A stretch of 64,000 nt of DNA, from positions 1,116,001-1,180,000 of the forward strand of contig JBANDB010000003.1 in assembly GCA_037576215.1 (NCBI GenBank). Reading direction: 5' to 3'. The notes below the pieces were generated by a model that was given only the letters and a program-made list of their open reading frames with translations, searched no databases and was not told the DNA's origin. Numbering within the stretch: the first letter of the stretch is position 1; every line of letters begins with the position of its first letter. Made by a program: the position numbers and the translations under genes. Shown piece after piece: positions 1-11,687 of this stretch. Origin of the DNA: Armillaria gallica (Eukaryota > Basidiomycota > Agaricomycetes > Agaricales > Physalacriaceae).

Positions 1-527
1 GCTCCCAGAGGTCGAGGAGATATGAGCTTGTCTTCAGTGCTTAGTCTAAGACTGCGCAAGTCAGATGCATTTCCGTGGTAGTCGGTGACGACGCGGTTTC
101 TGATATCCGTGGTGACATCCGTAGTTGCGTTTGCAGATAAGACGCGTCGCCGAGAGCCTTGATCGAGGTCATTTGCAGGGAAGCTCGCGTCTGACATCGA
201 AGGATCGAGAAAGACGGAAGTACGAGCGGATTTTCTGGGAAGTTTCATAACGTCGAGACGTTCATATGAATGCAGAAATTGCCTAAAATATGTGTCAGAT
301 GTGCAGAGCAAGTGCTATTCGAATACCACTTACGCGGATGTGGAATGAAGTCTGAGTGTTTGGCGCAATTCTTCAGTGGTGGAATGGCCCATGAGAGCAT
401 CTTCACGGTCCGGTGCGATCTCCAAGAGATCGGCGCGGCTGATGACACGTTCAGTAACTGTGCCATTCGCAGATATGCTATCAGGTGAAGTTATAAGAAA
501 TCTGAGGAAGACGATGGCAGAAGACAT
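1..527 (-). CDS. Clp1-like protein, 5' part only (runs off the window)
   Basis: The start codon is at 527-525. Exon 1 is 527-334, a 51-nt intron with a GTAAGT donor is 333-283, and exon 2 is open from 282 to the window edge. The predicted N-terminus matches the complete gene at 11688-12940: both carry an APDRED motif, an LRQ.LRL motif just before the first intron, the same phase-2 intron, and the motif ISPRPLG further on. The intervening linker is diverged and rich in Ser, Thr and Arg. Clp1 is the basidiomycete regulator of clamp-cell formation downstream of the A mating-type genes. That role is known for the family and not shown here. I see no frame damage in the visible part, so this may be a working paralogue. 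Confidence 0.6.
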
Positions 528-2075
528 ACCGAAGAGAGATTAGACATCCGGTATTTTATAAACGCGTCGATTTGTATTGAGATCATCTTTGTCGATAAGC
601 TACCGGTGTGAGCATGCTTATTTGGGAAATTTTGGTGGAGGTAGGACTGCGCGGTATTCCCTTTACAGAGGACGAATGTGTAGATATGGGTTATTTAGCG
701 TCATAATAATAACTGTTTCGTGGAGCTATGACGACCCGCTGGCGGACCAGGCGCGATATCAGGCCAGTTCCGTCATTGATAACATTGAAGATCGAGAACC
801 TTCAAGGCACCCTAGTCCCAAAGAGGTTTTTTTCTTTCTTTAGTGTGTGCTTCCAAGATAAGTTTTAGCACATGAAAGAAATATAAAGTTTGTTAGCAGA
901 CGGCTGATCGCGGAGACGCCTGGACGACGCATCGCTGTGTGCAAGGGACAATCGTGCCTTGCCATTTGTTACGATGTGCAGAGTTACAAGGCTTTGTTAT
1001 AGGGAAGAATCACTTGCAGCCGAAGATGCTGAGAAAGGAATACTGATGAGGGTTCCTGGCGGCACAGCCACGGGAACTACGGGAACTGCCGAGGCCGGGA
1101 TCAGAAGCTTTTTCGTTTTTTGTTGACCATTCTTTTTCACCACACGCCTCACTGGCTAGAGGCTACGTTTAGGCATTGTGAAGGATTTTGAATGTCTGCG
1201 TCGCATCCGACGCTAGCTTAACTCATGACGTGAACATGGCGCGTCTTGTCTTAATATTACTTGATAAGCTGCTCGGAATCATAGTAGTAGGGCATCGACA
1301 TGCATGCAGTATCATGTCGGAATCGGAAACGGAATTTGCTTCGTCATGATGAAGCAGTGATCCCCTTTTTCCATTAAAGGCTTTCTTGGTGAGTGAAAGT
1401 GCTACGCGTGCTTAAACGATATCATCTAAACCAACCTTCAGGTCTTCAAGTCGTACGACGCGTCGCGGTACATGGTGCATGAGCTATGATGTATATATGA
1501 TGCTCGATGATGTCAGCAAAGTGCTGGCGCTGGCGATCCCCCCAGGGCCCCCTCTTCCGCCCTGTCCCCTTTACTTTCTCCACTGCCCTTGCCCTCGAAC
1601 GCTCCCAGGTTATGTGGCTGTTCTCTTGCGGCTAGTCGTCACCATTACTGCGGTTCCCTCACATCACCCGTAGCGCATCGGGTGGTAGCATTCGTCTTGA
1701 GTCGGTCCCTCGTTGGAAGGACTTCGCCTTGAGCAAGCGTCCAAGCTGGGCTCTTTCAATGGCCCAGAGCCCTTCGAAGAGAGCCGTCGTTGTTCAGACG
1801 CACCTCTTGGGACATTACAATTCACATCCAAATCAACAACCCAAAAGGTTTCCCCAGCTTCTCGAGCCTTTAGTATTAGTGTGGTCAGCGGGCGAAACCG
1901 GCGCTTGAGCAGCCATTGCCGCTTTTAGCGGTGAGTGAGCAAGGACGTGCCTTTGATTACCATCCCTTTACTACGGATCCGCCATGCGGAGTTGCTTGCT
2001 CGTCTAAACATTGTTGTCGCATCGCAGTGCCGTTTGAGTCTCACTCGCATGTCCCTCGGACCTATCTCATACCCC
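528..2075. other. Intergenic, no gene recognised
   Basis: Only short frames without family resemblance or splice-consistent extension. It holds the upstream region of the partial Clp1-like gene on its left side. The part next to 2076 may be the degraded 5' flank of the kinase-like relic. Confidence 0.5.
554..560 (-). promoter_or_regulatory. TATA box of the partial Clp1-like gene
   Basis: TATAAAA on the minus strand, 27 bp before the start codon. The 5' leader would be very short, so this may be chance. The paralogue at 11688 also has a TATAAAA, 56 bp upstream. Confidence 0.35.
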
Positions 2076-3362
2076 ATGTCACGCCAACATCCACGAGCTC
2101 TCGACGTTCTTCCGGAACGACTTCGGATTCATCCACTGGCGAAATATTCGACTTCAACTGAGGTTTATACCGCTAGATATCGTCCCTTCACGGATCGTTC
2201 CATCTCCTGTCAAATATACCCTAATCACCTCCCAGACCTGAAAAACTTCCTCGGTGGAGTGGTCAATGTCGTTGGCATTGGCGGCGTGTCCTGTCAGCCG
2301 ATGTAGGCTCTCATGAACAATGAAGGCAATGTGAACGAGTACGACGGACTCGCCACCCAAGCCTTACTAGACCCTCAGGCTATCGATGAGACCAGCGGTA
2401 CAGCTGCTGGTCTCGCAGGTCCCATCGGTATGCTCCACGAGGCTATCGCTGAGATCGTATATTCTCAGAGAGGCAACCCTTATCGTTGTACAACAGACTG
2501 AGACCGAGAACGGTTGCCAATTCTGGGTGTCCATACAAGCTTGTTCCGACAAGGATAAGATTTATTCGGTATTGCTTCCAAAGGCGGAGGCATCGAGTCG
2601 GCTGTTCAGTCTTGATGCCGCTCAGAAACACACTGGTATCAAGGCTAGGGTCGTGAAAGTTAGTGTCCATCGAGTATCATATGACGCTGCTCACACAACG
2701 CGGCTCGCACTGCAGATGGATGAACCCTGCAAACTCATAGTTTCATTGGTGTGCTCATTGCGCAGCTCGGTGAGTCTCTCTTCATCGCCCAGTCTTTTGT
2801 TCTTACCCGCCGTTCGTAGTACGCTCCACAGACCCGTCTCCTCCGGGAAGGATTTTGCTTGTCTCGCCCGTCTTCAAAGTCCAAAATGAGAATCTTCCGT
2901 ATCCAAACTCGCTCACGCGGTTTCAGGCTAACATACCAACCGAGCCGTTTCTTTCAATAATCTCTATGCTATGTGCCAGTCCTCTTCCTGGTCGTAGCGT
3001 CCTATTCCAAAGGCCTGTCGGGGTTTGCTCCAAGATGTACCAGGGAGAACCTAGGGGACGTCTATATATGGATCGGAATGGAGCGATGTTAAGTAGGGTG
3101 TGAGCGCGGCGGAATGGTGAAGCATCTCATCCTGAATTATCTCATGTATCATTGACCCGAACTTGCAGGCAAGTACTTATTGCTTTGGTGAACAAATTAC
3201 ACTCGTTGGATGCGGAGGTGGAGTACGGTGATCTTGAGCCGGGGGACGGGTGGCGCAGGCGACGGAAGACTTCAAGTTTTTTTAATTGATTTTGGACGGT
3301 CGGAGATGCACCGCTGCCAGCGGGGTAAGTGTGGGGGGTTGCGAGATCTGTTGAAGGTTTAG
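2076..3362 (+). pseudogene. Decayed copy of the kinase-like family (relic 1)
   Basis: This is a copy of the gene at 22394-24285, closest to the copy at 27718-29654 (shared motifs HPLAKYSTSTE and GGVSCQP). It has several lesions. The reading frame is shifted near the ATG at 2076. A TAG stop follows the CQPM motif near 2303, where relatives have Gln. There is a frameshift near 2475-2485. A large deletion joins the end of exon 3 (motif PLPGRSV, about 3000) directly to the middle of exon 4 (motif FQRPVG), removing the ATP-binding lysine region. The last exon (from about 3170) keeps a recognisable GDLEP and a DFG in broken frames. Retained introns show it arose by DNA duplication, not retroposition. 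Confidence 0.85.
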
Positions 3363-4719
3363 ATTTGCCATGGGCGGCTAAAAGAATATGTTGTAACTCA
3401 CATCATGACAGGCAGACACATAAACTACCCTGGGCTCCTACCACTGCGCTTGCCCTCGAACAGTTCAGACTCTATGGTATTCTCTGGTAGCTGGTCCCCA
3501 CCTTTACTATGATCCTGGCGCCCATAAGCCGTGAACTACTTCACTCTGCCCAAGGATCGGTAGTCTTGACAGAGAGTCGTGCGAAGGAACGCTGCTTCGG
3601 AATTAGGGTAGTTCATCGATTCGACCTGGCACAGCAGGAATGATCTGGAGATCAACGCCGACTTAGCGCTCTTGTTGACCCTGGAAGAAGACTGTTCCTC
3701 GAAAGATGCTGTCGGCCGTGTTAGATCTGGCGCCCTTGATGTTTTCTTCGTTATTGGTCCTTCTTTTCCGAATGTCGCTCAGTGTGGCGATACCGGAGCT
3801 TGACAAAGCCATACTTCGTAAAATCTTTCTACGCTGTCAGCATCCTCACAACACGCTCCCACTCAAACCGGGGTTGTCGGACGTAACTCTCAGAGCGGTG
3901 GTCTAATCTACCAGCTGCTCCGATCCTAACATTGACTCCGCGCATTGCCATGAAGACAGCTCTCATCTTGCCCAACACTGTGCCGAAGCGGATTCGAAGT
4001 AGCTGTACTTTTGTAGAGACGGTGATTCTCACGTTTCGGATCTGTCGACTGCTATACGGCGACAGCTTCCCTTCACTGCCTGTAACAGGTGGAATGGCGA
4101 ACAGCCTTATTGCGTTGTCGTCGTTGCGTTCCCGACTTTCTTGAAGACACTGCCATTGCTTCGCAGCCAGTTTGGAGCAACGCATGCATACAGCATACTA
4201 CTTGGTAGTTCCACGTGTGTAACCAACGTGTAACTCGTGATAATTTCAGATGATTTTCATTAACGATATGAAGAGTGCCCAATGCTTAAATTTACTCGAA
4301 TGGGTAGACTTTTTTGTCTGACCACCGCGAATTATTTGATGCTCGAGGCTTGTCCAGTACTGCAACGTTTCGTTACGCCACGGCAGGGAAGCAGGCCGAG
4401 AGTGCTTCAGATAACCCCGATCGGAATATTCACGACCCGATCTAGCGCTGACACATCCGGCGTACGTAAGGTGAGTTTCTCATCACGTCCAATATATTAT
4501 CTGCTCAATTCTCCTTTTCTTCTTCCCACCATCATCCAACTCATGGTACCGCCATTTCTCCCTTCCCGCACTGCACCTGCCTATATATTAACTTTCCGAC
4601 TCCCCCTTATATTGCCTGGAGTTCCTGATTGCAATTAGGCGCCAGTACTCGCATCGAACCCTGAACGTGGAGGAAATTTTTGCGTTGGGGATTGGAACAA
4701 GTCAACGTCGTGCGCCACG
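3363..4719. other. Intergenic, one doubtful Arg-rich frame
   Basis: No family is recognised. A 118-codon open frame on the minus strand (4185-3829) encodes an Arg-rich sequence without recognisable motifs, and I do not call it a gene. The 5' flank of the NT-C2 gene is at the right end. Confidence 0.4.
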
Positions 4720-6177
4720 ATGACGGGGCATTCTATGGGGCGCCCATCATACGATGGACCAGCAAGACCGACGGCCCCTAAGGCGCCAATGAATGCTGTG
4801 TACGCGGATAGTTATCGGTCGGAGGTGGCGGGCACATCCGATATTGCGACGGCGCTTCCCAATAATCACCCCAAGAGTCTTCGAGCTCATCTCCACAGTC
4901 TTCTTCCTCGACATGCCATATTTCACGCTCAAATCGAGATACACCAGATATCGAGTGTACCCCTCGTTCATGGAGAATTCGCCGTGCGGTGGAAGCTGAA
5001 GAATCTGACGACGCCCCCTGGGTCGAAGAGTAGCCTGCTGGGGATTGTAAAGTCTCGGAGGAATGGTGGAACGAGCCCCACTTCGAGCAGGGTTGACATC
5101 AAGGGTAAAGGGAAGGAGAAGGAAGAGACAGAGGAGGACGCAGACATCGAAGATGATAACGAATCGAGCAGCATGTATGCGTCTTCAATATCTCCCGACG
5201 GCTCGTCCAGTCTCAGTTCTTCCGGTGATGACCGGCCCGTCATGCCCTCAGTTGTCATTTCTTCGGGTGCCAGTTCGTCGCATTCGCACTCCTCATCATC
5301 TACGCCTTCATCTTCTCGCCCGGCAACTCGTGGACAGACACCATTTCTGCCGCTCACGGAACATTCAGTGACGTGGTCTCAATCATTGTCTGTATATATC
5401 AAGATACCGCTGTCTCGTGACCGTGAAAATCCCGACGCTCTCATGCCCAATCCCGTTAAATTTGTGGTCACTCAGCGCGTTATATCCGGGGATCCCGACG
5501 CGCCACAAAACCCACGCATGGGAGCCGTTTACCTCGACTTGTCCGAATATGCGGACCCGAGTCTTGGCGAAGTGACGCGTCGATATCTGCTGAGAGAGAG
5601 CAAGACTAATGCCACGTTGAAGGTACGTGTCCCAAGACAACTCACACCAATTTTCCGAACTGACGACTGCTTGTTCTAGCTGAGTATACAGCTTACACAT
5701 GTCGGAGGCGAAAAGGCATTTGTAGCTCCACCGCTGCCGAAGGGCGAGATTCTGAACGGAGTAGCGGCCTTGTTAGAGAATGACGTCTACAGAACCCGGC
5801 CCCGGGGATTTAATATCTATGGCCAATATGGCGCCTCGAAAACGCATATCCACGAACATCACGAGGAGGATCCATATGATTCTGACTCGACGACTTCCTC
5901 CCGGTCACGGTCACACTCATATGCTTCCTCTAATCATCATCACCGTCAGTATGAGCAGCAGCAAGGCAGGCAGACGCGACCATATGATCTATCAGACCTT
6001 CCTCTTGCCTATGCATATGGTCCCAAAACTACCGAGGCGTTGATCGAATCCCTCTTCAACCCACTCGAAGTCTCTGAAACGACGAGAGTGGAAGGGAAGG
6101 AGAGTCCTTTCGTGAACTACGTTTCTGGTCTAGATGACAATATGGGCAAGAGGGTTGGTCTGCCACAGGCCGTATAG
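4720..6177 (+). CDS. NT-C2 domain protein (EEIG1/EHBP1-type C2)
   Basis: Two exons, 4720-5622 and 5680-6177, with an intron carrying a GTACGT donor; 466 aa. Residues about 60-320 form an N-terminal C2 (NT-C2) domain: a first beta segment (IFHAQIEIHQI), the basic-aromatic strand around RWKLKNL, then after a long insert the conserved block ending GDPDAP.NPRMGAVYLDL, and the strongly conserved RRYLLRESKTNATLK that ends exon 1. Exon 2 opens with LPKGEILNGV, also typical of fungal members. The insert (about 110-220) is low-complexity, acidic then Ser-rich. The C-terminal tail is His/Ser-rich and probably disordered. In animals and yeast such domains sit in membrane or cytoskeleton adaptors, so a membrane-linked scaffold role is inferred. 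Confidence 0.85.
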
Positions 6178-6689
6178 CATCGGCTGAAGTTAAGTTATTG
6201 AATGGTTTATTTATCTTGTATTGCTTTCCGTTTTGATTTTCGGGTTTTGATTTTGGATAGTTTTACGTCTCTCGCTAGTTTACGATACATCACGCCAGTT
6301 CTTTACTCTAAGGGTACCGTTTCCGCGTTTTTCGCAACATCAAATACTGCATCACTATAACACGCTCTTGCCGTTTACACAATTACCGTTACGCTCCGTA
6401 ATTCAATCATAATTCGTTTCCATACACCTTCCTGGACAATAAACGAGTAGAGTGTATTAGAGGATATACCAGTACAGAAACAGTTATAGACCTAAATTAT
6501 CTACATGGAATACACAAACAATTAGATACACTAGTCTAAGTAATGTCTGGTTCTATCAATGCACGAGATTAGTCCAAGCTTCCTGATGTAAAGAACGATA
6601 GATGTGGTCACTAACGCCGGATGAGCATACGGTACGACACAAGATAATCAAACACTCACGAGAAATTTTGAATGTGTGAGAAGGGAAAT
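6178..6689. other. Convergent 3' region
   Basis: Lies between the 3' ends of the NT-C2 gene and the F-box gene. AT-rich, with candidate polyadenylation signals on both strands. No coding signal seen. Confidence 0.5.
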
Positions 6690-8012
6690 CTACCAAGGAC
6701 AAGACCCGTAATCAACGTCACAGCTGATGTTGACGTATAACTTCAGTCCCTCTTCCTCAACCTTCCTCAAGAAGGAAACATCATTGGGCTGAAGCCCATC
6801 GATGACGTGCTCGCAGATAAGACTCTGCAGTAACTCCAGCGATGGCTGTAGATCGCACCGTCTTGACCGAATCATATCAACGAAAGTATGATCCAATAGT
6901 GGGTCATCGAATCCATGGTGCACCAAATGAAGATCCTTCAATCTGGGCAGCACCGCCGACTGCCTCGCTTCAGGATACGTGAGGAATCGCATAAATACCT
7001 CAAAGCTTCCTGGTACAGTACATGAGAATTCTAGTCGGAGATCTTCGATGCCGGGGAGGTCTAGCAGCGTCTTGTGAAGATCCTCGCTGATCTCCAGGCC
7101 GTTGAGATGAAAAGTGCGTAGTGCGCACTGGGAACGAGAAATGAATGAATGGATAATGGGGATGGGCGAGGGGTCGTCGGTGTATACGACATTCAGGACC
7201 TCTAGGTTGGGCAGAGTGAAGTATTGAAGCGGAGAGACATCCCATGTTTCCATAGAACGCAACGACGACTGTACGACTGGCCCTGGGAGAGGAACGCCAA
7301 TCTCATGGTCGAGGAGAAGTAGAACCCGCTGCAGATTCGAAGTCTTCATAAGAATCTGCATCTCATCACGGTCTGTCCCACAAGCGAGGTCGATGGTTGT
7401 CAATTGAGACCACGGTAGTTTGAGACAGGACGGTGAGCGGATTCCGTAAAGCGAAACTTGCCGCAACCGAGGCGCGGTAGAGAACCCGTCAAGGGCATTC
7501 TCTTGAATACAAAAACCGCGAACCATGTAGCGGTCGAAGCGGAAGTCGAGTGACTCCAACAAAGGGAAAGAATACTGTTTGCCTGGGAGGCGACTGGGGA
7601 ATTCGGGGGTCAAGAAGAAAATGGAGACGGCCCTCCAATGGGCGCAGTGTGATAGGAGGACAGGCCACAGGTGAACGCCAGGATCAGCCGTCTCGGAGTA
7701 TTCTATCCAGAGAGGATACGATCGAGCTCGGGCAAGGGCGGCGTGCAACCGGGCAAGGAGACCTAGTGAAAAAAGTTTCCGGCGCCCTGTTATGTGCACC
7801 CGAGACCATAGTTGTGGAAAAGATAGGGCAATGTCCCTCCAACGCCCGCAAACTTGCGAGAGAATCCAAGGTGTATCGAAGCAACGGTTCCGTTCATTTA
7901 GGATGTCGACCCATATAAAAATGTCGGCGGATATCTCTGGGGGTATAGACAAAATGGCTTCTGTGGCTGAGGGTATAGTGAGAGGTGAAGATATTGTGAC
8001 TTGAGATTTCAT
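6690..8012 (-). CDS. F-box protein with LRR-like C-terminus
   Basis: A single exon of 440 aa, unusual beside its intron-rich neighbours but common for basidiomycete F-box genes. Residues about 18-70 form an F-box: ILSIPPEISADIFIW, then WILSQVCGRWRDIALSFPQLW. The rest is a series of degenerate leucine-rich segments of the kind seen in the expanded Agaricomycete F-box family. Such proteins are expected to be substrate adaptors of SCF ubiquitin ligases through Skp1. The substrate is unknown. I chose the Met at 8012 because it gives a short leader before the F-box. Confidence 0.85.
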   Translation of the reverse strand: MKSQVTISSPLTIPSATEAILSIPPEISADIFIWVDILNERNRCFDTPWILSQVCGRWRDIALSFPQLWSRVHITGRRKLFSLGLLARLHAALARARSYPLWIEYSETADPGVHLWPVLLSHCAHWRAVSIFFLTPEFPSRLPGKQYSFPLLESLDFRFDRYMVRGFCIQENALDGFSTAPRLRQVSLYGIRSPSCLKLPWSQLTTIDLACGTDRDEMQILMKTSNLQRVLLLLDHEIGVPLPGPVVQSSLRSMETWDVSPLQYFTLPNLEVLNVVYTDDPSPIPIIHSFISRSQCALRTFHLNGLEISEDLHKTLLDLPGIEDLRLEFSCTVPGSFEVFMRFLTYPEARQSAVLPRLKDLHLVHHGFDDPLLDHTFVDMIRSRRCDLQPSLELLQSLICEHVIDGLQPNDVSFLRKVEEEGLKLYVNISCDVDYGSCPW

Positions 8013-8472
8013 CCTCTTCTAGCAACGACAACCCCATTAGTAGTCTGTTACCGTGAAAATGAATCGACATACGATGGGACAAATTTGACTCATTAGAATC
8101 TAATAGGGAAGGCAGGAATGAGAAAGTAGAAGCTTTGAGGCTTAGACGCGAGGCAGCGCGACTGCGTTGTGTTGTGGTTGAATCGTGGTCGTGGTTCAAG
8201 TTGCCGAAATGCAAAACACAAGATAACCGAAAAACGTAATTACCTAATAGAGTCCAGGCTCACTCCAGGCTTCAGCAGGAGCATCATTGAGAAGCTAACC
8301 CACGTTGTTGCAGGAGATAAGGTTGTACTAGCCTGTGAACTATTGTAGCGTATGCGCACGTTCACATGCACACCTGGTCTGTACTGCGATGCTAGAGCGT
8401 TCCAACTGGGAAAAATCATTTATCAGTGTAAAGTTGCCACCATCAGTTTTAATGACTTGTGTCGACCACGGC
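8013..8472. other. Intergenic, nothing recognised
   Basis: Short spacer between the F-box start and the 3' end of the alginate-lyase-like gene. It must hold the F-box promoter on the minus strand. No clear element seen. Confidence 0.4.
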
Positions 8473-10177
8473 TTATATCCTAACCAAGCCTACTACCACG
8501 CCGATGGCCAGCTCTAGCCACCCTATCCTCACGAGCGCCGTCCGGAAACCCTTATTGGGAGTGCCTGATTCGGCGGTGGCAACTGTCCCACCTGCCAGTG
8601 GCTGGTTCCACAGAAAATAAGGCTGTTCAGCATAGCCCGAATCAGCTGCGTTCAGAAATGATGCATATCGTCCGTCCTCGTCCCCATAAATAGAAGCGAC
8701 AGCAGCTATGTTCGGATATAAGTCAGCGGAATATGAGTTCTCGCCGCTAGAATTAGGTGAGATTCCCATGGCAAAGTCCAGTGCCGTCTTGATGGTACCT
8801 CCAGTGGAAGACGTGCTGTTCCAGACTGGCGAGCTAGGGACAGCGTATTCCGCGAGACGGGCATTGGTCTGGGCAACGTAAATCAGGATACTGACGCGAA
8901 CAGACGAGAACACGCACTATCATGGCCGCCAGGTTGTAAGCGCGGTAGTGATAAGGCCGAGTCCTGGCAGCTTCGAGCGGCTGCAACGCATGCTTAGTTG
9001 ATGAAGGTGTACACAAAGAACGCTCTCACTTGTTCCCCGTTGGCCTCGATCTGAGATAGATACAGGGTCTTGAAATATGTATCTGTGACATTCCGCGCGC
9101 CAGGAAGGTCGTTAACGATGATCTTCAAAGCAGCGAGTTGGCTGTAATAGAACGTCCCATGGTTACTGTTGATCCTACGTCAGGCTCTACGAGATGGAAC
9201 GACGTTGATGACATACTTGGCTGATCTCGCTTCTTCTAGAGCTATGGCCGCGGACTCCAACCAAGTAATGTATTCCCCCGACCATTCCAGCATCTGAGAA
9301 TCGATTTCTGGAGTGTAGTCCACGCTAAGTCCCTGCCGGAGAATGAGAATGCCAGTTGCAATCTTAGTGAAACACTTGAGGTCACTATGGGGGATAATGA
9401 GCGCCTTCTTTACATATCCTGATTTTAGACTTACAGAATACCGGTATGGTCGCCGAACTGACCGTCGGGACCGCGATTCATTTGTGCGTAGTTAAGATTC
9501 GGATTCATCCTGGTGTTGTTGTTTAAAAACCACACCTTGAGAAAGTTGACCACGTTTTGCGAATATATGGATGTCGGTTGGTCTTGAAAAGTGTGAGATA
9601 TGGAATTGTACAACACAGCGTCAGCGAGATCGGAAAATGCTCCGACGTCGTTAATCAAGCGGCCATCTGGGTTGAACAAGCCATCTCGGGTTTCATACGG
9701 ACATTCTTTCCAGACTAAAAAATCGTTTAGTGCCTGTGACAAACATTGCAAATTCGCGCCCACTTTGTTGAGGCAAGAGTTCGGTGGTATTTCCAACACC
9801 CGAGCAGTTGGGCCAGGAGCTGGGCCATGTTAGCAAAGGTACAACCGACATATGACGCAACGGAAAGACATACTATGGTGCCCAACTCATATAATCGTGC
9901 ATGTCTCCTGAAGGAGGTACAACAGTCTTGTTCATAACGGCTATGAAAAAAACTTCAGCATTGAATTTATACCTCAACCCGTTGAAATACACTCACTCCA
10001 CGGACCCTTCGAAGCAAAATCCAAAGCCCATTGAGTTATCGTTTCCTGTGCACCACCTGTGGTGGGCGGAAAGTTCCCCGATATAATATAGCCAGGATCC
10101 ACAAAATCGTTGGCATAGCTAGTGGAGGCCTTGACTAAGAAACCTTCCGCGAGAAACGCAACAAGAAAAGCAAGCAT
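8473..10177 (-). CDS. Secreted alginate-lyase-like protein (polysaccharide lyase fold)
   Basis: Eight exons: 10177-9997, 9940-9874, 9819-9764, 9714-9435, 9384-9217, 9174-9030, 8980-8918 and 8868-8473, all in frame; 451 aa. A hydrophobic N-terminal signal peptide (about residues 1-17) is followed by an alginate-lyase-type (alpha/alpha)6 domain. Recognisable blocks are YANDFVDPGYI, HDYMSWAPY, PYETRDGLFNPDG, NYAQMNRGPDG...GDHTGIL, and NSNHGTFYYSQL with the presumed catalytic His at about residue 256. YHYRAYNLAAM lies in the last third. Family members cleave uronate-containing polysaccharides by beta-elimination. Fungal homologues are often annotated from the domain alone, so the real substrate may be a fungal or plant glucuronan. 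The third intron uses a weak GTGGGC donor. Confidence 0.85.
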
Positions 10178-11625
10178 AGGAGGAACGGTCGGACACCAGT
10201 CGAGCTAGCAAGGACGCCAAAGTGGGCGTCGTAAAAGAACGTCCTCGACCTTGACGTATGAGGACCGTACTAAAGGGGTCATCCACCGCCAATCGATATG
10301 TCCGATCCAGAGGCGCCAAGTAGTATTTCATTTACAGACAGGGCGAATGCACTGAGCCCCACCCAGGAATCCATGGCAATTGAATGGGTGAGCCGTCTTT
10401 CCTGCCTTAGGGCGGTAGACATAGATAACGAGAAACCACCTCACAAACAGATGATGGTGGTAAGAAGAAGGAAGACGAATTTGACAACCAGTCGGAGGGA
10501 TTAGTGGGACGATTCGGACCAAACGATTTTACCCACGTGGCCATGAAGTAATATTATTTTTCATCGATTTTTCGATCTCTGAGCAGCAAGACTACAAGTT
10601 TCTAATACTTGAATAGCAGGAAGAAAGGAAGGAAGGAAAAGGAAGTTTGAAATCGACGCGACTACTACTTCGCAGTAGCCTCTAAATCATCAATGTCTTC
10701 TCTGATCAAGCCGGCGGTCCTTTCCGCCATTGTGTAAACGGGCGCCTTGCTACTATGACATGTCACGAACGGCTGGAGTGAATAGTTATGAAACTATTAC
10801 CGCACGACCATGAGAGGGAGAAAATCCTACCCAGACCGAAGTAGACAAACCTCACCCGCTTAGTATTAGCGCATCTGAGTTTCAAATCTGGTTTGATCAC
10901 ACCCCAACTTGCGTCAACTTGGGATATGCTTGCCGTACCCAACGGAGGGAGAACAGGATGGGGCCATTGATATAAGCCCGTTCTTCAGCTTAATCTCGTA
11001 CGTTTCGAAACAAGGTGGCAGTCATAATTTAAAAGACACCCACAGGGTATGCCGGAGGACCGAAACAAGTAAATCTGAAAAGTCAACTTGAAGTTAGCAC
11101 AAACATCGCTGATACTTAAATAAAAAACATAGACTATCATTTCGCACGACCTAATGAGATTCGACGCGTAATGCGGACATAAATCTCCAACATTGATACA
11201 CTGCTGAGAGAATCTCCAGAGAATTGTAGCAGGAAGGTTATCATTGATCATCTATGATACAGATCCCGATTTCGGGTGGCATTCGATGGTAAGGCAGCAA
11301 CTTGAATATCCAGTTGAAGGGAGAGACTTCGAGTCCTGTTGAAGAATCTGATCAAAGGCAGTCAATGTGAACTCGCTTCAATAGAGATGATAGTCCATTC
11401 CAGCCTTCTGAACAATTGGCAACTCTTGTAAGTTTTGAATTTCAATATATAAGTACTAGTTCGTGGACAAAACTCGGAGTAACGATTGTCCGATCATGGT
11501 CGATTTTACGTAAAGGAACGACTTTGTTTTCATGCCACTGCCCGAGTCTCAAGCAAATCAACGTTTACCATTGTACTTTGTTGCGCTAATTAAAGTGGAA
11601 GCCATCTTACCCGGACAAGAATTGG
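10178..11625. other. Intergenic, no gene recognised
   Basis: About 1.4 kb with only short unsupported frames. A short GGAA-rich purine tract lies near 10620-10650. Holds the promoter of the lyase-like gene on the left and of the Clp1-like gene on the right. Confidence 0.5.
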
Positions 11626-11632
11626 TATAAAA
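11626..11632 (+). promoter_or_regulatory. TATA box of the Clp1-like gene
   Basis: TATAAAA 56 bp upstream of the start codon at 11688, a normal spacing for a fungal core promoter. Confidence 0.6.
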
Positions 11633-11687
11633 TGGTCGCTACTTCGCTTCCAGTTGTACCCTCCCGCTTCCTCGCGCCTTTCTCAGG

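Noticed and set aside
1540..3470. Similar 22-nt stretches near 1578 and 3439 (both contain CTTGCCCTCGAAC)
   Set aside because: The similarity fades quickly outside about 22 nt. It is too short and isolated to call a repeat or mobile element without a search.
3829..4185. 118-codon Arg-rich frame on the minus strand
   Set aside because: No recognisable domain, start context or intron. Composition could be chance.
9764..9799. Read-through start at 9799 for the lyase-like gene
   Set aside because: The frame there is intronic. Splicing 9764 to 9714 restores the family block before PYETRDG.
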